From the NCBI RefSeq assembly GCF_048128805.1, contig NC_135997.1, positions 28,793,815 to 28,857,814 of the forward strand: 64,000 nt of DNA. The letters are read 5' to 3'. Both the position numbers and the translations under genes were made by a program. Each line of letters begins with the position of its first letter. The first letter of the stretch is position 1. Under the pieces are notes generated by a model. It was given only the letters and a program-made list of their open reading frames with translations, had not been told where the DNA came from and made no database searches. The stretch is from Centroberyx gerrardi (taxonomy: Eukaryota; Chordata; Actinopteri; Beryciformes; Berycidae). This document shows positions 1-11,086 of the stretch, one piece after another.

Positions 1-825
1 AGCCTGAAAATGTCTCCCATAAAAGCTTAAAATATTACATATGAATCTACAGCAATTAGCTCCCATTCTGTGACGAGGGCCTCCATATATTACATTGACT
101 GGGGCTGTGGAGATGCAAAGCAGGCCATTGTAAGAGGATCTCATTATGCTGCTAAGAGTTTCGCTCCATCTAAATCATGCCACTGACGCGTCTAATAGGG
201 CCCAAACAAAGTCAGCTCGTTTATGAAGCAGCTAATGTGTTCAGTAGAACTCCAGTCGTAGGCCTGTGTTTATGGCCATTATGCTATTCAGGACAATGTT
301 TCTCATTTTTCAACATGCTACAGGAAAAATCCTTTCCTCCGCAGTTAGCCGGAGTCTGCGGCGTAAACTGGAGCTGGAGCTCTGAGCATTTCAAAACAAG
401 TTGGGAGAAAAAAAATATTGGTGGCAACTATTTATTTGGAGGATAAGGCATTAAACACATTTGCATAATCTGAGCAGCGCTGCAGCTGGCCCGCAACAAC
501 ATCAACTCATACGGTCCTAATTTCACTCTCATCATTTCTCTGCTAACAGAAGAGCAGCAAAAAAATCAACTATTCATCTCTTTCACATTTGTTAGCAGGA
601 CTGCATCCGCTGAGTCTCTGCACTGCCTGTGTTCAATTAGAGAGCATGTCTACTGGGATAGATATCATATGTGTGTTTTACGAGTGCGTTAAAAAAAGAA
701 GTAGCCAGGATTAATCACAGACATAAGGCCAACCACTCAGATAAGGCGAGACGAGGCTCTCGGGAGTACTTGTGTTTTCATTGAGGTGTTCTAACGTCAT
801 AAAGACATAAAAATGCATCTTTCAG
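1..825. other. Intergenic sequence, part possibly conserved non-coding
   Basis: I see no supported gene here. The stretch 440-690 is free of simple repeats and AT-rich, with octamer-like ATTTGCATAA and several TAATT/CAATTAG homeodomain-type cores, the look of a vertebrate conserved non-coding element. That is an impression from composition only; no alignment was possible. Confidence 0.25.
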
Positions 826-915
826 ATCCAGATATGAGACGCATGTTAATGCCAGGTGTAAAGAGGGCACAAGAGAAAGTGCTCTCCTTGACCAACGGCA
901 ATGCTTATTTTGCAG
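826..915 (+). other. Orphan exon-like open frame
   Basis: A 90-base frame is bounded by an acceptor (CTTTCAG at 819-825) and a consensus donor (GTAAGG from 916). Read with two bases of a split first codon it gives 29 full codons without a stop, beginning PDMRRMLMPG and ending TNGNAYFA, and one leftover base. Both introns would be phase 1, so the exon would be symmetric. I recognise no family, see no partner exon nearby, and the upstream polypyrimidine tract is poor. It may be chance. Confidence 0.2.
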
Positions 916-957
916 GTAAGGTCGTCAGAGTCTGTCTCTAGCATCTGGAACAACATT

Positions 958-1630
958 AGCTGCGTTTGGAATGGTTCACTCATTCACTCTCTCACTATTC
1001 CCTATGGAGTGTTTGTCATTTAGTGAACTATATGGGCAACGACCGAACAAAGTTCTCGACGCTACATTAAACATCATTGCTTCGAAAAAATGTGCCAGAT
1101 ATTTGTGTGACACATACGGACGCACCCAGTATCTCATAAACAAACCAAGCACACACTGCAATGTGGTTTTGTCAACTAAGGAGCTGTCTCCTAATGGTAG
1201 CAAGCTGTTTTGGTTTGGCAAACAATAAGCTGTGAGCTAACAAGTGAACTAACTAATGTTAGCTAGCTCATAATGGCCTTTGGTTTGCAAAACCAAAGCT
1301 AGCGAATAGCGCAAGCTTTCATATTACCCCCTGTATTGGTGGCTAAAGTAGTTAGCTAGCTGACCTGCAACAATGATTCCTGTAGACTCTTCTTCTTGTT
1401 CTTCTTCTTGTTCTTCTTCTTCTTCTTTGTCTACCATATTGCATTGTGTATACAGGAGAAATTGTAAGGTACATTGTCTGTTCACTACAGTTTGCTGTGC
1501 ATTGTGGGTCTTTTATAGTGAACTATATAGTGAATCAAATTAACTGTTGAGAATTCGGACACTAGTACAAAATGGCGGACACACTATATAGTGCACTATT
1601 TCTGTAATAGGGAACGGTTTCGAACAAAGA
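958..1630. repeat. Decayed DNA transposon with inverted ends (possible)
   Basis: The left end (GCGTTTGGAATGGTTCACTC) and the reverse complement of the right end (TTCGAAACCGTTCCCTATT) are similar, and both ends carry TATAGTG/TAGTGAACTATAT motifs. The interior has a TTC-rich patch (1390-1430) and no transposase. The ends are too diverged to fix a family or a target-site duplication. Confidence 0.35.
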
Positions 1631-1847
1631 TATTGAGTATGGCAGAGATTTTGTCCTACAACGGGGGCTGTGCAGGTAGGCTACCTGTTGGGCATTTGGA
1701 AATGTGCAGTCAATTCAAAGGTATAACATCTTCACAAAGAAAAAACCAACAACCAACACATACATTTTTTCTCCTTTAAGATGAATTCATCATCATGACA
1801 GTCAATCATTATGGTATTCTTACAGGCTCTTTTTTTCAATTAAGGTG

Positions 1848-2100
1848 TGACTGGTGGTGAAGCGGTCTGGCAGCCACTCCATTAAAAGGAATGGTGGCAG
1901 GGTGACAAAGTAGCTAGAGAAACCATCCCACACACTGAAAGGTCACAGGTTTGATCCTCGCAAGAGCCAATGTGTCCATCAACAGTCATGGTGTCCTGCC
2001 ACACTGTCCTTGAATAAGCCACTGAACTGCTACCTGCACACTCACTGTAGGTCTCTCTGGATACAAGCTTCCACTTGTATATATCCCACACTATAAGGAT
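1848..2100 (+). repeat. tRNA-derived SINE, family with GAGCAAGACACTGAA-type body
   Basis: The body runs from a GGTCACAGGTTTGATCCTCG box (B-box-like) through TGTGTCCATCAACAG and a diverged CCTTGAATAAGCCACTGAA to CTCTCTGGATACAAGC. The same order of blocks recurs elsewhere in the window (for example 41035-41185, 43497-43630 and 61690-61850), which identifies a dispersed family. Confidence 0.55.
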
Positions 2101-2891
2101 GCAGCCATTGTAGAAATCAAACTTTTTACTGCATTTTCTGATCTAATGCTGCAGTTTGACTCCATCCCCAAGAAAAATTGATTAGAAAAATCTTTCTGGA
2201 AAATCTAGAAAAGGTTTTCTGTTACAGTTTTGTGTTATAATTTGTCTCCACAGCATAACATTTAAAAACCAACTGTCTGCACTACTAATGCAGGGTAGAT
2301 GCAGGATATACACATGAAGGAGGACTACAATGGTTACCACTGTTTTCTTATCATCACCACCTTGCAGGAGATCAAACAGCAGGCAATACAGCGGTAGACA
2401 AACATTCTCAGAGACACATGGATGAATCCGTCTCATCAGATCCCATCTCTTTGAGCGGGACTCCTCCCTTTGCAGCCTCTCTCCCAAGTAGCTTCGCTTT
2501 CAATAGAGCCTCACAATGTTAAAACTGTCCAACCAAGCAAGTCATTTCATCACGTATTGACTCTTCTAATTTTATTTTTCCTCAAACAAGTGAAATAAAT
2601 CTGCCCGTGGTGTGAGATGATTTCACTTGTTTCATGCAGCTTCAGTTTTCAGTAATATCAAGAAGGCTCTTGAGTCAATTGACAATTTTGTGAAATTTCA
2701 ATGTCACTTGATTGAAGAAAATTCTTGAAACGAGTTCCCCTTCCCCGGAGGCACGCAAAATCATCCCACCCCACAGGCAGCTATTTTTCACCTGTTTTAA
2801 GAAAAACACGTTTTTTAAGACTCAATACAAGATGAAATGACTTGTTTAGATGGACAGTTTCAGAGTGCAGCCTCTCACTGGGACCCCACAT

Positions 2892-2913
2892 ACACACACA
2901 CACACACACACAC
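2892..2913. repeat. (CA)n microsatellite
   Basis: About 11 CA dinucleotides in otherwise unremarkable intergenic DNA. A G-run of about 13 bases follows at 3228-3240 and a (TC)n tract at 3470-3502. Confidence 0.9.
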
Positions 2914-3468
2914 CTCCAAGCAGCTTCACACTCCATAGAGCCCCAGCCCTCGGGGCCCAGGGCTCCATCCTCATCCATCATCCTGAAGGGGGAAAGGCAG
3001 GAGATGCACGTTTCCTCGGGGCGGGAGCCATGGCTGGGGCTGTCAGCCAATGGTGATTGATGGGCGGGGTTACGGAGGGGCACCTGGGCCAATGCACACA
3101 GCTCGTCCAGGGAGCATGTTGGCTCCTCAACACCAGCTGGGTACTGCTATTCCCCCTACAGTACAGCCTGCCGTACCGACCGTCTGGCACAGAATATGTT
3201 GCAAAGCAAGCTATAGGAATGGCTGTGGGGGGGGGGGGGGCTGTCTCTGAACGCTCTCTGTCAGAAGGCTGATTCTTGTTAACAGCGGTAGTTGCAAGGC
3301 AGCAGACATGGAGGCAGCGATGGGAGAGTCGTGCAGACGCCCACCACTGGGAGAATGACACATACAAACACAGACACTGACGCTGCTGTTGCAAATACAG
3401 TAGCTAAGCAACAGGCAACCTCACACACTGACCACTGACACCACATAGTAATAGAAATATGGGTTACA

Positions 3469-3505
<37 letters not shown>

Positions 3506-3574
3506 GTCAGACCCAGCAGACGTGACTCCATTCCAGAGTCAGCCTCCTGCAAGATAGCAAAATAGAGCCTCCTC

Positions 3575-3962
3575 TACAGCTTTCTCCTCCTCCACCTCCT
3601 CTGCTGCAGTGTTCTATACCTCCTCCTCCTTCTCCCCAGGGTTCTGCACCTCCTCCTCCTCCTTCTCTACAGCGTTCCCCCCCTCCAGCTCTACAGTACT
3701 CTCCTTCTCTACAGCATTCTGCACCTCCTCCTCCTTCTCTGCAGCAACCTTGTCCTCCTCCTCCTCCTGTACAGCGTTCTCCCTCTCCACGTCTACAATG
3801 TTCTCCTCCTTCTCTAGCACCTCAGCACCTCCTCCTTTCCTACAGTCTTCTCCGCCACCTCCTCCTCCTTCCTTCCAGCATTATGCAGCGCCTCCTCCAC
3901 CTCTGTAGAATTCACCTCCTCCTCCTCCTCCTCCTCCACGTCCTCCTCTGAGACTCATGCCA
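3575..3962. repeat. Pyrimidine-rich minisatellite (CTCCTCCTT / CTACAGCATTCT units)
   Basis: Irregular units of roughly 30 bases alternate CTCCTCCTCC runs with TTCTCTACAGCATTCT-like blocks. Open frames cross the array on both strands (Ser/Pro-rich plus, Glu-rich minus) only because the unit is low complexity. The same unit occurs at 8086-8457. Confidence 0.8.
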
Positions 3963-4336
3963 CTGCAGCAGACAGGTGTGCATTTCACACGCTATTTGTT
4001 TCCCCCTTGAGTCATTCTACTGAGTTCCAGCGGTCATCATTAATAACACCAGTCGCTCTCCCTGCCTGTCTGTCTGTCTCCAGGCCAGTGTTTCCTCCAG
4101 CCTGTTGGCAGCGCTGCCAGGCTCAGAGGCTCCGGTGCAGAGAGAGATGGAGGAGTAGATCGGTCCAGACCCGCGGACAGCTAAATCACCCGCTGGTCCA
4201 GACAGCAGGCTGGACACGCAACCACAGGAAAGCAAAGTGAGGTTTCAGAATACTAAACGAGGTGACGAATGGAATGATGATCTCACATAAAAGACTTAAG
4301 GCACATCATGAATTAGGAGGGGTATATCATGATGTC

Positions 4337-4620
4337 GGGTGGCATGGTGGCTCAGCGGTTAGCTCTGTGGCCGCGGGTTCGTTTCCCGGTCCTTTCTGTA
4401 TGGAGTTTGCATGTTCTCCCCGTGTTCTCCTGGTAGTCAGGTGGATGGAGACTCTAAATTGCCTATAGGTATGAATGTGTCTATCTGCGTTAGCCCTGTG
4501 ACGGACTGACAGGTCGTCCAGGGTGTTTTCCTTCCTTCTACCCACTGCATGCTGGGATAGGCTCCAGCCACCCGTGACCCTGAAAAGGTTCAAGTGGGTA
4601 GAGAAAATGATTGAATGAAT
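4337..4620 (+). repeat. tRNA-derived SINE, nearly full length
   Basis: The head has a Pol III A box (TGGTGGCTCAGCGGTTAGC) and B box (GCGGGTTCGTTTCCCGG). It is followed by the fish SINE body GGAGTTTGCATGTTCTCCCC, CTCTAAATTGCC and a tail TGCTGGGATAGGCTCCAGCC ending in AGAAAATGATTGAATGAA. A second, internally interrupted tail of this family lies at 52238-52490. Confidence 0.85.
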
Positions 4621-5458
4621 ATCAAGATGCCACTGTATGTATTGTAACATTGTTACAATGTTATTATACTGCTTTGGTATATGTTGCCATGTAGTTGCTT
4701 TGCAGTACATTCCCATGTATTACGTTTCCATGCGTTATGTTGCCATGTGTTTTGCAATGTGTTTTGTGTGGTGTTGTAGTATTGCATTGCATTGCGCTGT
4801 GTTCAATTAGGTCAGGATCATAATTAATGTGTTGAATGCGTTGGATGTTCATTCATTTCACATGACAATTACTGCATCATTCTGTTGCAGATGCATTGCT
4901 TTACGATGAAGGTGTCCCTTAAGTTGGAGTTTTCTACTTAGTAGTTCTACTACTTTCTACTACAATGATTATGCATGCATAAACTAAAATTTTACCCTGT
5001 TTTTTTACCCTGAGGTTTTTGTGATAAAAAGATTTTACCAGGGAAAGTTGCATGAAAAATGTATGTTGTAATACCATGCCTGATCACTTTCATCTCTACA
5101 TTTGAGCAACAGGATCCTGGCATAGAACTCTCTCAGCGACATACATATGCAGTACATGTTAAGTGTGATTCTAGTGTTACAATACGTTGTGTTGTGTTGC
5201 TTTGCATTGCATTGTGTTATGTGCTGTGTAATGCTGTGTGTATGGTATGTTCCATGTTCATGATAAATGTTCTATTACAGAACATAATGTAACACTTTGG
5301 ACTATCTACTCTGCCGAATGAGATATTATTTAGGCTAGAGGCAGGTTGATGGCTAACACAGTGAGATACTGGGGAAACAGGTTCTGCTGTTTATCACCTG
5401 CTTTATGACAGCAGCTTTTCTTCACAGCTAAACTGCTGCTCCAACAGGGTCACAGCTT

Positions 5459-5675
5459 TTCTTTCCTCCCTCCCTCTCTCCTCCCTTCCTTCCCTCCTTT
5501 CTTCCTCCCTCACTCCTTTCCCACTTCCTCCTTCCCTACCCCTCCCTTCCCTCATTCACTTCTTCCCTCCCTCCCTCAATACCTCTGTCCATGTCTGCTT
5601 CCCTCCCTCCTTCCTCCTTCCCTTCCTACCTCTCTTCCTCCATTCTTTCCTTCCTCCTTCCTTCTCTCCTCCCTA
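5459..5675. repeat. Polypyrimidine (CCTCCCTCCTTCC) tract
   Basis: About 215 bases almost purely C and T on the plus strand, built of diverged CCTTCC/CTCC units. Such mirror-like purine/pyrimidine tracts can form triplex DNA; no gene is attached. Confidence 0.8.
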
Positions 5676-5754
5676 TGCGCCCAGTCTGGATCAGTGGGGT
5701 CAGGTAGGGATCTGTGTCCCCTGGCCTCTCTGAAGCTCTGTCCGGTTGGTGTAA

Positions 5755-5925
5755 TTATGATGGATGGAGTAATTTCCAGAGGCGCCTTTCACCGAGAGGG
5801 TCGAGCCCACCTTGCTTTCTCTCAGCTTTAATGACTTTTTAATAGAGCTCACTCCCAAACCTACATCACAGAGCGCCGGTGAGAGTCACCGACAAATCAC
5901 TGCTGTTAAATCAGGTAATGGCACA
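5755..5925. other. Candidate conserved non-coding element
   Basis: Repeat-free sequence with blocks such as TTTAATGACTTTTTAATAGA and GGCGCCTTTCACCGAGAGGG between two low-complexity regions. No coding frame. The call rests on texture only. Confidence 0.2.
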
Positions 5926-6129
5926 GCGGGACATGGGTGGTCCGGGCACTCTAAAGTCAATCTCCCCCCTCGGTGGCAGTAGCTGTCAGTACATGTGTGC
6001 TGGGCTGTCTGCTACCGCGTCTTCAGCATCAGGATTCCTAGACTTTAGAACGACCTGCTTGAGGAGCGTAGGCTGCCAATTCTGTTGCATCTGTTGAAAC
6101 ACTTCTGCAAACACTTCTGCACTTTTACA

Positions 6130-6354
6130 GACCTGCTTTTATTCAGTGATCTTCTATTAATTGTTTCTGACCTCCCTTTTTATATTTTACTTTCATGATT
6201 CTTGCCTTGCTTATATTGCTTTATGGTTTTACTGTTGATGCTGTCGGTTTTTTACTCCTGTAGAGCACTGTGTAACTGTGTTTTGAAAGGTGTTATACAA
6301 ATACCAATTATTATTATTATTATTATTATTATTAATTGTCATCATCATTATTAT
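6130..6354. repeat. Dispersed repeat end and (ATT)n tract
   Basis: A block with CTGTGTAACTGTGTTTTGAA and TATACAAATACCAATT leads into about nine ATT triplets at 6309-6335. Such an A/T-rich simple repeat next to a LINE 3' end is usual for non-LTR elements. Confidence 0.5.
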
Positions 6355-8085
6355 TGTACAACCTTTATTTAAATATCAGAGAACACACTGAGGGCAGGGC
6401 AGGACCCTCATTTACAATGGTGCTGTGTTAAAGCAAAACAAAACAAAACAAAACAAGAATGAAAAACATCAATTATAGCAACTGCATTCAAATAAAACCA
6501 AATTCATAATCAAAAACTGGAAATGCTTCAATGTTACCAGGGTATCAAACTTTAAGATACGTTATAATTCATTGCAGGTATGAGGGGCATTAAATTTAAA
6601 AGTAGTCTTTCCTAATTCTTAGTTAACACAATCACACATTCGGGTATTGTAGGTTCCAATCCTCCTGTCTAATAGTGATGTGATGTATGAAGGCAGTTTG
6701 TGGAGAAGGGCTTTATAAATGAACAGATACCAATGCTGCATGAACAGAAGGCAATCCCACTGCTGCCTGTCTATATATTACATCTCCATAATCCAGAACA
6801 GAAACAAATAGTGCCTCATACCACCTCCCTTCTACAAAACATGAGAAAGCAGGCTCTGTTTTTGTACAAGTAACCAAGTTTCATCCGCAACTATTTGACC
6901 TGGTTATCTATGTGGGTTTTGAAAGTGAATTCATCATCAGTCCAGAATCCCAAGTATCTGTGAGTGACTTACTCAATAAGAGTACCACTTAAAGTACATA
7001 TATGGAAGTTTTCAAGTTTTCTAGCTCCGTAAAACAGCATCAGTTGTGTTTTATCAGCATTCAGCATGAGTTTGAGACTAATAAAAGCATTCTGAAGACC
7101 ACTCAAGATAAGTAGTAGGTTCTCAATGGCTGATTGTACAGAATCAACGCAGCAGTATAAAACTGTCATCTGCAAAAAGGTGTATCTTACAGGCATCTGT
7201 CAAGGAGGCAATGCCATTAGCCCTTTGAAGGACACATACATTTTTGATAAAACTTCAATTTTAGTGACATGGGTTACATGTCATCTAATTAACATAAATT
7301 CATGGTCAAATATTTTAGGGTCAGGGTCAAAGGTCATTTAGGAGATGGTTATTCCCAGTAACCACTGTGTCCCTTAAGGGGCAATTTGAACAGTTCATGA
7401 ACTTTTCCTCATCACTGTCCTGGTCTGCCTCGCTACTGCACTGGTCTTCCTCAACCCTGCCCATGTCACCTTCATCATTGCTCTCACTCTCTTCCTCACT
7501 ACATGAAGAATACCATGACAGAATATCTTCCACCAACAATCTTGCTACTTTCTGCAGCACTAAATGTTTTCTTTTCCATAATTCCCTGCAATAGCATACA
7601 GAACAGAAAAGACACTCAGAGCTGGAATTTCACCTGTATATTGTTTATTTCCCATAGGAAGACACTGAACATTAAAAGACCCCCAGAGGGACAGTGGTCT
7701 CTGTGGGAAACTTTTTACTTTTTATTTCTTCCCATAGGAAACACTTTGAAGATTCTAGCAATATGTTCCCAGTGTGAATGATAATGTGATTTTGGGAGCA
7801 AGCCATGAATATGTGGTTTCTCCCAGTAACCACTGTGCCTCAATTAACATAAATAGTGAAGAGGACTGAGCCTAATATTGATCCTTGAGGAACCCCTTTA
7901 ATTCTCCTTAAAACCTCTGAACATACATCCCCTTTACCTTTACACACTGAGCTCTGTCCAACAGAAACATTTTCAAATCCTACAGCAGCTCTGAGTTGAA
8001 TGCCTTCGACAAATCGACAAAAAGAGCAGCCCAATGTTGCTTGTCAACCAAAGCTGACACACTGTCATTGACATCTACAGATTAT
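6355..8085 (-). mobile_element. Decayed non-LTR retrotransposon (LINE), reverse transcriptase 3' half
   Basis: Read on the minus strand, several frames together carry reverse transcriptase landmarks in order: QHWAALFVDLSKAFNSELL (about 7985-8042), GVPQGSILGSVLFTIYVN (7840-7900), the catalytic box as KIHLFADD then VLYCCVDS after a frameshift (about 7140-7175), LNADKTQLMLF (about 7030-7070), YLGFWTDDEFTFKTHIDNQV (about 6905-6965) and YLFIYKALLHKLPSYITSLL (about 6670-6730). Frameshifts and stops separate them, so it is dead. The 5' half is missing where the minisatellite begins at 8086. The clade looks like the jockey/L2/Rex1 group, but I cannot fix it. Confidence 0.85.
7215..7849. mobile_element. 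Insertion that splits the LINE reverse transcriptase
   Basis: LINE coding sequence stops after LFTIYVN at 7849 and resumes with NGIASLTDACKIH at about 7214, so roughly 635 bases are foreign. The left junction reads ATTA then GCCCTTTGAAGG; the right reads CTCAA then TTAACATAAA, compatible with a decayed TTAA target. A short acidic minus-strand frame (7327-7560, rich in Ser-Glu-Asp) resembles the acidic N-terminus of piggyBac-type transposases, but no catalytic domain is present. CCCAGTAACCACTGTG is repeated at about 7353 and 7824. Confidence 0.5.
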
Positions 8086-8457
8086 TATTATTCTCCTCCT
8101 TCTCCAAAGCATTTTCCTCCACCTCTACACCCTTCTGCACTTCCTCCTCTACAATGTTCTCCTCCTTTGTTAAAGCATTCTCCACCTCTTCTACAGTGTT
8201 CTCCCCTTCTTCCTCCTCCTTTACATCCTTCTCCACCTGCTCCTCTTCCTCTACAATGTCCTCCTCCCCTTTATAGTGTACTCCATCTCCTCCTCCTCCT
8301 CCTCCTCCTTTCACCGCCTCCACCTCCTCTAGTGTTTCCTCCTCTACAGCATTCTCTTCCTCTTCCTTTACAATATAATCCATCTCTATCTCCTCCTCCT
8401 CTTCTACAATGTCCTCCACCTCCTCCTCCTCCTCTGCCTCCCCCCTCCTCCTCACGG
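8086..8457. repeat. Pyrimidine-rich minisatellite, second copy
   Basis: Units of CTCCTCCTT plus CTACAATGTTCTCC or CTACAGTGTTCTCC, as in 3575-3962. The long open frames through it (plus, proline/serine/leucine-rich; minus, glutamate-rich) are by-products of the repeat and are not called as genes. Confidence 0.8.
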
Positions 8458-8644
8458 CTCTATACAAGGTTGTCTGTGACGTTGTGGAAGCTGAGCGACA
8501 GATTCCGATGTTTCTCCCCATTGACTGAACCTTCTAACAGTTGGCCTGGTTTGGTGGGTTTGCACTGCATTACCATTCACAATGTCCAGTACTTTATATA
8601 AATATCCCATGAGTGGGTTTCTGTCTCTTCCAGTCACCCACGCA

Positions 8645-8679
<35 letters not shown>
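8645..8679. repeat. (CA)n microsatellite
   Basis: About 17 CA dinucleotides following CACGCAGA; intergenic. Confidence 0.9.
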
Positions 8680-8680
<1 letters not shown>

Positions 8681-8919
8681 TACACAAACCACAGTCATTT
8701 GCTCATGCTTTACTCATACATGGAGATGGTCTTTGAAAACATAGACCAACACCTCCCATGACTGCGGTCAAGCAGCGTACGGTGACCTGAGACATGAAAG
8801 CAGCTGGTCAGCAAGTTGCCTCTCCTCCCCACCTCCTCCCTGCCTCCTCTCCCCATCAGCCCTTCTCCTCCTCACCCTCCTCACCACCACAGTGCTGAGC
8901 TGTGGACTTGTGGCCTGTA

Positions 8920-9120
8920 AAGAGGTTTAGGTGCAAACAAACAGCCCATTTAGTAGCATCTCTCCTCCATTTAGGCCGTCATTATGGCCCTCAAGGCCCT
9001 GGCTCAGCACTGAATTATGAATTAAGTTGTCAGGAGAGCCTCTGCTTATGAGCTGAGGGGGTCATTTAAATTTAATTTGAAAAGGGATTCTGTTAAGAAT
9101 GTGTGCTCAGCAACCTCCTG
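8920..9120. other. Candidate conserved non-coding element
   Basis: Two hundred repeat-free bases with dense AT-rich homeobox-type cores (TGAATTATGAATTAAGTTG, TTTAAATTTAATTTGAAAAG) and no open frame. This is the most CNE-like stretch of the gene-poor left part. No alignment was possible. Confidence 0.3.
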
Positions 9121-10886
9121 TGGAACTTCTCCATCAGAGTGGAGAGGGGTGAGCACAGACAAGGGCAAATGAAATAAAAATGGATGGAAGAGCATTGACT
9201 AACTATAATAATACATAGTGCATGATGGGATGAAAGCTACAAGACACTGACATCACCACTAACGGTATTTGAAATCGTTATCAAAGGCGGAGGTGCTTGT
9301 TTTGCTTGCAGATGTCTTGCATAAGGTGTTGCTTCAGCTCTGAGCATGTAAAGTTCTGCTGAGGTGAAAGTTGGGGAACTTAGGGATGAGAGTGTGTGTT
9401 GCTGGCAAGCGCACTCACAGAACACAAACAATGGCTGGTATTGCACAGGTATGGTAGCCATCATAAAAGTCCCCCTTCATGCATTTATCATTCATCTCTC
9501 CTGCATTAGTCCTGTATACAGTGGTAGCCATTGTAGAAGCTCCCCTTCATGTATTTATCCCACATCTATCCTGCATTAGTACTGCAGGTAATTGTTTATT
9601 GAATGTTACACAGTAGAACCAAATTTGTATATTGTAATCCAAGTGTCTAGTGCTACAATCACCAGGCCATCCCTTGTTCCTTCTGACCCCCTCGAAGAGC
9701 AAAACTTGATTTCTCCATATGATTCCTCTTGGGGAATGGAGCCGAAGTGCAGCGGCAGTTCAGCAAGAATGCATTAAAAAGTGGGACTTCAACACTGGCT
9801 GCCACCATGTGTGCGGTAGGTAACATTATCTAGTGTCGTCCCTCAGGCTTTCCTATCAAAACCGGAGTGTCTTTTATCACTGCAGAAATGTTCAGCGACA
9901 CTTTCAAGGCGAGATTCAGATGACTCCTCTGTCTGGGGAGTTGTGTGTCACGCTGTTTGTGATCTCTGATGAAGACGACAGCGCAGCCTTACATGGCTCT
10001 CGGTGTCTCTCTCTAACAACCTCTGGACAAAACTTTGACTTTCCTAGCTTTCTGCCAGATGTTTGGTCTTGCTGTACCAGCTGCTGTCCCCCCGGTCCCT
10101 GGAGACGTCGGACGGGAGTTGCTGCCAAAGCAGAGCCGTTCAGAAACCCCTCAGAGACCATCGATCGTCCTCAGAAAGGTCTTTGGAAGGGGACTCTCCC
10201 TCCCCAGGCCTCTGCCAACAAAATATCCACACCAATCAATGAACATCCTGTGTGTGTGTGTATGTGTGAACGTTGGTGTGTCTTTGAAATTGACTTTTTT
10301 TTTTTTGGACCATACTTTTTTATTTTTTCATATTTATACTTTTTACACTTTTTAAATGCTGCTTTACTCGTTTCATTTAATTTGATTTTGTGTGTGTATG
10401 TGCGTAGCTCTTTGATCACTCTCCTCTCCTCTCCTCTCCTCTCCTCTCCTCTTTATACAGTAGCAGATATTACTGAACCGGTAATTACTGAACCTGTACC
10501 AGTCTTCAGTCCATATGCTAACAGTGACCCGGAGGTGTGATGATGCTCCGGTCCAGCTGGTGGCTGGTGGTGAACCACCAACCTCGGCAGCCAATCAGAC
10601 GGCCCGCAGGCTGGTGGGTGGGGGGTGGGGTGGGGATGGTGGTGATAGTGATGGAGGAAGCCGGGGTCGGTGAGGGAGTTGTCCGACCCTGCTGTACCCT
10701 GACGCGATGCCAACTCGCAACACAGCGGGACGCGACCCTAACCCTCCCTCCCCGCTGCCCCGTCACACTCCCATTTCCTCTGCCTTCCACCTCTATCCCA
10801 ACACCCCATTTGCCACCCCTCTCCCCCCACCCGCCCCTCTTCCCCCTTAACAGTCTGTTTTGGATTGACAGCTCCCAGGGTTTCGT

Positions 10887-10927
<41 letters not shown>

Positions 10928-11049
10928 GTCACTGCCAAGGAGGTGACAGATCCAGAGACTCGAGGGGGCTGGGAGGCTGAGAGGCTGAGAGGAGGAGTCA
11001 CCCTGCAGGCCGGAGGTCTGTCTGCCAGACACAGTATGGACGGATCTGT

Positions 11050-11086
<37 letters not shown>

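Noticed and set aside
7996-8601. 201-codon plus-strand Pro/Leu/Ser-rich frame
   Set aside because: It runs through the pyrimidine minisatellite and part of the antisense of a LINE; composition is that of the repeat.
9833-10540. 235-codon plus-strand frame
   Set aside because: Crosses a GT run, a T run and a (CTCCT)n repeat, has no family feature, and has no partner exons.
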